A stretch of 24,049 nucleotides of DNA, taken from Phoronis australis. Taxonomy: Eukaryota > Phoronida > Phoronidae. Of this stretch, positions 19,105 to 24,049 are shown one piece after another. The stretch's first letter is position 1. Each line of letters starts with the position of its first letter. The stretch lies in contig NMRA01000467.1 in assembly GCA_002633005.1 (NCBI GenBank), forward strand, positions 1 through 24,049. Reading direction: 5' to 3'. The notes beneath the pieces were generated by a model that saw only the letters and a program-made list of their open reading frames with translations, had not been told where the DNA came from and searched no databases. Both the position numbers and the translations under genes were made by a program.

Positions 19105-21045
19105 CAGTTTACAAACAAGAGCAACGAGGAGCGTTAAAATGCTCCCACGAATACACTGCAAACGATGTGCTTCTGGGATGTTTATTTTGATCATAAAAAT
19201 GACCTCTGAATGGCGCAAAATACTTCAAATCCATCAAAAAACGGGTAATTGTCACCGTTTTTAACAGAAAGCTACTTACCACATTTCATGAAAATCTGTC
19301 AAGGAACTTTAGAGAAACAAAGCAAAACCGAAAAAAATGAAATTGCCACAAAGGGGCAAAGCGTTAGCCAGATCCGTGTGAAAGTTGTCGTCTTCCGTTT
19401 TCAACTATATATGTATACACTTGATAAATTTGATAAAGATCCTGCAAAGGTCTTATCAGATTCTGCTAAGGGGGGCAAAAAACAAATTTCTCACTAGGAG
19501 GAGCCATAGCAGTTCAAGTCGGAAAATCATCGTCAGTCGTCCTCTTCACACTAAGAGCATATACACTAAACCAACTTCCACAATCATCCTACGAGTGGTT
19601 TGGTTGACAGAGGGCGGACGCCAAAAACAGGCAAGAAAACAACTAAAATGGCCACAAGATGGCGCAAATACGTCGAATCCTTCTGAAAACTGGAAAATAT
19701 TACCGCTTCTTTAAAAGACAGCTATTTACCAAATTTCATGAAAATTCGTCGAAGAACTTCAGAGAAATAGAGGAAGGAAGAAACAAGAGCAACGCAGAGC
19801 ATTTAGGGTTATTTATTTGTATCATAGATGGCGCAACAACATACAATCCATCCAAAAACAGGAACATGCCAAATTTCATAAAAATCTGTCACGGAACTTC
19901 AGAGAAACAAAGGAAAACAAAATAAAATGAAATTGCCACTACTGGGTACAGTGTCCGTTGGATCCGCCTGAAAGTCGTCGTCGTCTGTTGTTATCTTCAT
20001 ATAAATGCACGTACTAAATTTAGTAAAGATCCTGCTGTAGGTTTAAGAGATACAACTATGGACGCAAAACAAAACTACCACTAGGAGGATCCACAGTAAT
20101 CAGTCACCATCATCAAAGGTCGTCTTCACACTGAGAACATATATGCCAATTTTCAAATGATTTGGTTGATACAGGGATGGACACCAAAAGCAAGATTTGA
20201 AAACAGTAAAAGTGGCCACTAGGTGGTGCAAAATACCTCGATTCCATCCAAAAACAGGCAGATAGCATCATCATTACACCAATAGATGCCTATATTTAAA
20301 ATTTTATGAAAATCTGTTAAGGATCTTTGAAGATACTGAGTTAAACGTAAAAAACTAAAATTGCCACTAGAGGACACAGCAATAGACAGATCTGTCTGAA
20401 AGTCGTCGTCATCCGTAGTCGACATCATATAAATACACTTGCTAAATTAAGTAAAGATCCTGCGAACGGTTTAGGAGATAAAGCCATGGGCGCAACAAAA
20501 ACAAAACTGCCACTAGGAGGCGCCAAAGTAGTCGAAATCGTCGGAAAATCATCATCAACCATCCTCTCTATAGTAAGCACATACATACCAATTTTCAGAA
20601 TTATCCTGAAAGCGCTTTGGTTGATAGAGGAGTGGACGTCAAAAAACAGACTCAAAAACAGTAAAAAATAGGCCACCAGGTGGCGCAAACTACGTCGAAT
20701 GCATCCGAAAACGGGAGGATATCGTCGTTTGATTATATACCAAATTTCATGAAAATACCTTGAGGACGTTTGAAGATACAGAGGTAAACGTAAAAAAACT
20801 AAAATTGCCACTAGGGGTCCACCCGTGGTCGGATTCGTCCGAAAGTTCGCTCATGTTGTCCCATTCATGTATGGAACACATGTGCAAAATTTCATCAGCA
20901 TACGTCAATCGGTTTTGGAGATAGAGCAGCGGACGCCGGACACCGGACCCCGGACGGACGCCACGTGGACGGACGGACGGACGGACGCAGATGACGGCAT
21001 TATGCGTCCAAATATAAATACCCGGGGGCATAAAAATGTATAATT
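19105..21045 (+). repeat. 2-kb block of the modular dispersed repeat, with GGAC-rich end
   Basis: Heads resembling CAAGAGCAACGCAGAGC lie near 19120 and 19783. Module starts of the AAAGTCGTCGTCxTC type lie near 19382, 19972, 20401 and 20841, so the last three intervals are about 590, 430 and 440 bp. The block closes with CAAAATTTCATCAGCATACG, GGTTTTGGAGATAGAGC, a GGACGGACG tract (20933-20988) and an AT-rich end with CCCGGGGGCAT. No transposase or reverse transcriptase frame is present. It lies within the largest NOX intron. Confidence 0.92.
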
Positions 21046-21691
21046 TTGGATGAATGCCTGACTAAATTCTTCAAACAACTGTAACTTATCCATATTCTAA
21101 AATATCTGTCTTGATAGCGTAGAAATCTTTTGAATCCTTTAAATTACTTCTCTGCTGGTTTAATTGTTCATTTATAAAACATCTCTGGTTCATTTCCCTT
21201 TGTTTTTTGTTATTACACCTTGTTCGCACTTTGGTAACGCTCAGGTATGCGAAATGATTATTATATATTAATTAAATTATTTTTATTTATCCTTTGCTTC
21301 TGATATAATTGTACACCATCAACATTTGATAAAGGGTTTTCTAATGCTATGACTCTCATTCAATTCGGTAGAAAAAAATTAGAGCTGCGAAAAGTTTTAG
21401 AGTTAGTAAATCCCATAGCAATAACCAACACTGGAAGAAACGAATGCAAACAAATGAAACGCATGCGCGACGCAGCCTCGCCAGCGCGCCGAGATCGAAA
21501 TTGGTATTCCATGGCTAGAGTTCTATGGTTTATTCAACGTAAAAAGAAAACATTAACCATTTATCTCTGAACACTATCCGAATACCTCACTTTCGAACAC
21601 GAGGTTTTGGCAAAATAACGCAAGTATTTGATGTTCCGAAGTTCAATGAAAAGAATTCATTCTCAGTAATTTCCCAAAAAAATCAATTCAC

Positions 21692-21784
21692 CTTTGAAAT
21701 GACGACTTTCTGTGATTTTCGCCATATTCGAATGCATCTTTCTGCTATGTACAGAACCATCGGAGCTATAACCCACATCCACGT
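21692..21784 (-). CDS. NOX2-like: NADPH oxidase (NOX2-like), exon with last TM helix
   Basis: This is the most upstream NOX exon found. Read on the minus strand it gives 31 codons, TWMWVIAPMVLYIAE followed by RCIRIWRKSQKVVISK. That matches the family's last transmembrane helix and the start of the cytosolic dehydrogenase domain (human NOX2 has TWKWIVGPMFLYLCER here). The acceptor is ttttcag|ACG and the donor is AAAG|gtgaat, both phase 0, and it joins in frame to the exon at 17120. NOX enzymes pass electrons from cytosolic NADPH via FAD and two hemes to O2 across the membrane, making superoxide. The heme-binding helices and the true start were not found upstream on this strand, so the gene is 5'-incomplete here. 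Subfamily: NOX1-3 type, closest in wording to NOX2. Confidence 0.93.
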
Positions 21785-23253
21785 CTGAAAATTTTAATAA
21801 AAGCAAGAAATAAGATTTCTCAAAAGTCTTAATAGTTCAAATTCACTTGATACTAGGCACAATAGATATGTTTTGTAAATGTGATATTACTATTTCATTG
21901 TAGAATAGCCAAAATAATGTTTAATTAGCTGTAAATAGCTTTCAAACTCCAATGTTCCAGGCATGGTGCAAACGGCAATTCTCCCTTGGGAAATTCAATT
22001 CTGCCATAGGACATTTGAGTGTCCTATATGAGGTTTCTTTAATTGTGCCATGTAACAATACGAATCGTAAATCAATAATAAATTTGTGGCATGGGTTTGT
22101 CATAACTAATGCTATTCAGCATTTCATAAGAGCATTAAGTGTATAGATATATTATCAGAAAATGTCATACGAAAAGAGGAGCTCTAGCTGAAAGTTTATG
22201 AACAATGTCCGAGCCCCTATTGGGACGGTTTCATGCAACCCGTCACTTGTCCTCTTAATCTTGAAGGAATACCACGACTGAAACAACGCAAGTTAATAGA
22301 TTACACAACCATTAATGTGGTTACATGAACCTAAGAATGTAGGACAAAAATATTCGAACTCTCCGACTTCACTACTGAAACATTTACCGTGCAATTGTTA
22401 GCACTGCACCCTTTTAGAAATGATTTCTACAAAATATCTGAGTATGTAGCAGCTATGGCTTTATTTCCTATTTAGGCTTGCTGACGTGGGACTGAATTAT
22501 TTCTGGAAAATAGTCAATTATTCTGAGCGTAAGAGGAAATTTCTGACTCCCTCTGTAGTTGCCAGCAACTTTACCACATAACGTGCCCGTTGTTTTTACT
22601 GACCTGAGGTGTTGACGATGAAAATTCTGGTACGCTACACTGCGAACCGACACCCCAAGTCGAAGGCGTCTTACTGCAGACCTCCGGGTCATGGTTAGCT
22701 GTGTTGATTTGGGTTCTTACAACTCCACTGTAAACGTTTAAAAAAGTGCGTTTCTAAACATGTCAAAGTGCGTTTCACATTTTAAAAAGAACTTTTTGTT
22801 GCAATTGTGCAAGTGTTCAATTTATTAAAAAGACACTTAAAACCATTTTATACATAACTATGAGATCACTCGCGTGACTAACGTAGACGAGTAATCAAAA
22901 GCCAAGAGGAAAAAGCATTCACCTTTAGCCACGGAATCCCCCGTGTGAAACGTTGAGTAAGTACAATAGCAGGAGAAGTAATACGTTTTGATTCGTGACG
23001 AAATTGCCAAAGCGGGGTTTAGTATCCTAACATTGCACAATTCATTTCTGGGGTTCACTGATTTTACTGGCAATTTAGCGACTAAACTAAACTATTCTTA
23101 GCTGATAACAAAATGACAATCCAAGTTGACTTTTCGTTCAGTATGTCGAAATGCTGGTTAAATTAGGGATCAAAACATTTGAAACGTCAATATGAAGTTC
23201 GGCATTATCTAGAGGTTTCTATGATGGCCCGTTGGGAGGAAGTGTCGCCGGAA
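21785..23253. other. Upstream of first visible NOX exon; no exon recognised
   Basis: The next NOX exon upstream should encode a segment rich in Cys/Pro before Thr-Trp. I scanned the minus strand and found none. Possible splice-like edges near 22300 and 22920 are out of phase or do not match the family. This is probably intron. Confidence 0.5.
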
Positions 23254-23357
23254 AAATGTGAGCGTACATTACGCCGCTATTTACGCCGTATAATTACGAG
23301 CATAATTTAATTCTTTACGGCGTAAAATTACGCTCGTAATTTAACTTAAACTCTTAG

Positions 23358-23448
23358 CCAATGACGTTCGGTTTTACAACTCACGCGCCCGCTCATGTAA
23401 ATTCTTATTTACTGACGGGTTACATGTCTACGCAACGAGCGCTGAATC
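23358..23448 (+). promoter_or_regulatory. Promoter-like stretch with CCAAT box
   Basis: CCAATGACGTTCGG (CCAAT at 23358-23362 next to a TGACGT half CRE) is followed by CACGCGCCCGCTC, unusually CpG-rich for this window. The candidate ATG follows at 23449, and ATGGCGG there resembles a YY1-type initiator. Motif evidence only. Confidence 0.35.
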
Positions 23449-23515
23449 ATGGCGGAAAAAATTGCTGATGCAATGTCAGCGATTGTGCAAGAACGAGCTG
23501 CCCAGCAGCAGTCGT
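23449..23515 (+). CDS. Candidate first coding exon, unknown gene
   Basis: ATG in a good context (gaatcATGGCGG) opens 22 codons plus 1 nt (MAEKIADAMSAIVQERAAQQ, then QS) and meets a strong donor, T|GTATGT, at 23516. Read-through would stop four codons later, so it only makes sense spliced. The peptide is Ala/Gln-rich and probably helical. I do not recognise it. A CCAAT box, a GACG motif and CpG-containing DNA lie within 100 bp upstream. It is bracketed by TTACG palindrome clusters and could belong to a transposon rather than a host gene. Confidence 0.4.
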
Positions 23516-23689
23516 GTATGTTAGGTTAACACTGATTGGTTTAAATTTGAAACGTTCTTAAGGTATTCTACGAGCTTTATTCACGGTGACATTTACCCCA
23601 TTTAATTTACGGGCGTAATTTTACTGCAACACTTTTGCAACTTAATTTACGCTCGTAATTACAAGCGTAATTTTCACGAAAACAACAAC

Positions 23690-23825
23690 GGATTTAAAAC
23701 TTGACATGTTTCGGTGTCATTTATTAAACACCATCCTCAGAAGTCATAATACAGTGGCCACCTAGCTAGGCCCAGCAACAAGTAGTGAAGCACAGATACA
23801 GTCAGTTACAGGGAGTGACAATGAA
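23690..23825 (-). other. Penelope-like element 3' UTR with AATAAA
   Basis: Downstream of the element's stop the minus strand reads GAGGATGGTGTTTAATAAAT and then GACACCGAAACATGTCAAG, a tail style seen after retroelement ORFs. AATAAA is at 23725-23720. The outer boundary appears to fall near 23680, where TTACG palindromes begin, but no target duplication was identified. Confidence 0.5.
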
Positions 23826-24049
23826 CTATACCAACAATGACAACCTGTGGTGTGTCAGTTGCCTATTGAGATTGGGCTTGCACCAACTGATATGTAAAAC
23901 CTCACGAATTTTAAGCTCCTTTGTTGTTACTGCCTGGTCTATTATTGCAAAGTCATTGAAAGAGCACTGCTGATAACAATGATTGGAGCTCTGCAGGTGA
24001 ATATTTACATGTGAATTACTGTCAGAATTTAGATGTTCCTTGGTCCTGG
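23826..24049 (-). mobile_element. Penelope-like element, C-terminal GIY-YIG-type end (partial)
   Basis: The minus-strand frame is open from the window edge for 73 codons to TAG at 23828-23826. It reads RTKEHLNSDSNSHVNIHLQ, then CSFNDFAIIDQAVTTKELKI, then REVLHISWCKPNLNRQLT. The pattern EH ... S-H-V ... H ... C ... F-x-I-I-D-x-A ... E-L-x-I-x-E-x-x-x-I ... K-P-x-L-N-x-Q is the end of the GIY-YIG endonuclease region of Penelope-like retroelements, including the conserved Glu. The upstream RT domain should lie beyond 24049. No disabling change is visible in this piece, so it may be relatively young. A related GIY-YIG tail in another element class cannot be excluded. Confidence 0.8.

Larger units (their letters stand above)
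23254..23680. repeat. Paired clusters of TTACG palindromes (possible MITE)
   Basis: The left cluster (about 23265-23345) carries TTTACGCCGTA, AATTACGAGCATAATTTAA, TTTACGGCGTAAAATTACG and CTCGTAATTTAA. The right cluster (about 23602-23675) carries TTTACGGGCGTAATTTTA, TTTACGCTCGTAATTAC and AAGCGTAATTTTCACG. Units occur in both orientations and can fold. The arrangement fits subterminal inverted repeats of a non-autonomous DNA transposon, but clean terminal repeats and target duplications were not found. Confidence 0.5.

Noticed and set aside
20747-21093. Overlapping ORFs in the GGAC-rich end of the repeat
   Set aside because: They are low-complexity translations of a simple repeat (for example the VRPSVRPRGVRP type).
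22468-22692. Minus frame of 74 codons as an upstream NOX exon
   Set aside because: The peptide shows none of the family's residues before the Thr-Trp exon, and no phase-0 donor fits.
22921-23073. GDSVAK-like text followed by gtgaat as the missing upstream NOX exon
   Set aside because: The donor leaves the frame in phase 1 while the next exon needs phase 0, and there is no acceptor upstream.

Overview
The window looks like an animal, probably marine invertebrate, nuclear genome. It is AT-rich, its coding exons are short and separated by GT-AG introns, and it carries LINE and Penelope-like retroelement remains, minisatellites and a dispersed modular repeat. There are no bacterial-style ORFs or operons. 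Four isolated single N characters (805, 5216, 5789, 6565) look like scaffold joins. The species cannot be fixed from the sequence alone.

The one clearly recognisable host gene is an NADPH oxidase (NOX2/CYBB-like) on the minus strand. Its last eight exons were reconstructed by hand: 21784-21692, 17120-16986, 16827-16718, 16342-16306, 15857-15775, 15510-15315, 12958-12834 and 12547-12421. Spliced, they give 906 nt with no frame break. They encode the last transmembrane helix and the whole FAD/NADPH dehydrogenase domain, ending in Asn-Lys-Glu-Asn-Phe and a stop. The heme-bearing N-terminal half was not found in the window.

Layout: 1-1880 holds diverged copies of a modular dispersed repeat. 2000-4680 is mostly unassignable. 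4689-6990 has three candidate exons of unknown genes, two on plus and one on minus, together with two near-identical duplications that each touch an N. 7560-10068 is a decayed 5'-truncated LINE on the minus strand (endonuclease, reverse transcriptase and C-terminal segment recognisable), abutting seven copies of a 40-bp minisatellite (10101-10386). 10562-12420 holds one doubtful ORF and the NOX 3' flank. 12421-21784 is the NOX 3' half. Its 2.4-kb intron contains a GC-rich broken reading frame (13570-13833). Its 4.6-kb intron contains a GTGC microsatellite, a 38-bp minisatellite and a 2-kb block of the same modular repeat seen at 1-1880. 23254-23680 has two clusters of TTACG palindromes bracketing a promoter-like stretch and a candidate first exon on plus. 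The window ends inside the 3' end of a Penelope-like element on minus (GIY-YIG-type C-terminus).

Only the NOX exons form a functional unit. The other candidate exons are separate, low-confidence calls, and most remaining sequence is repeat or intron.
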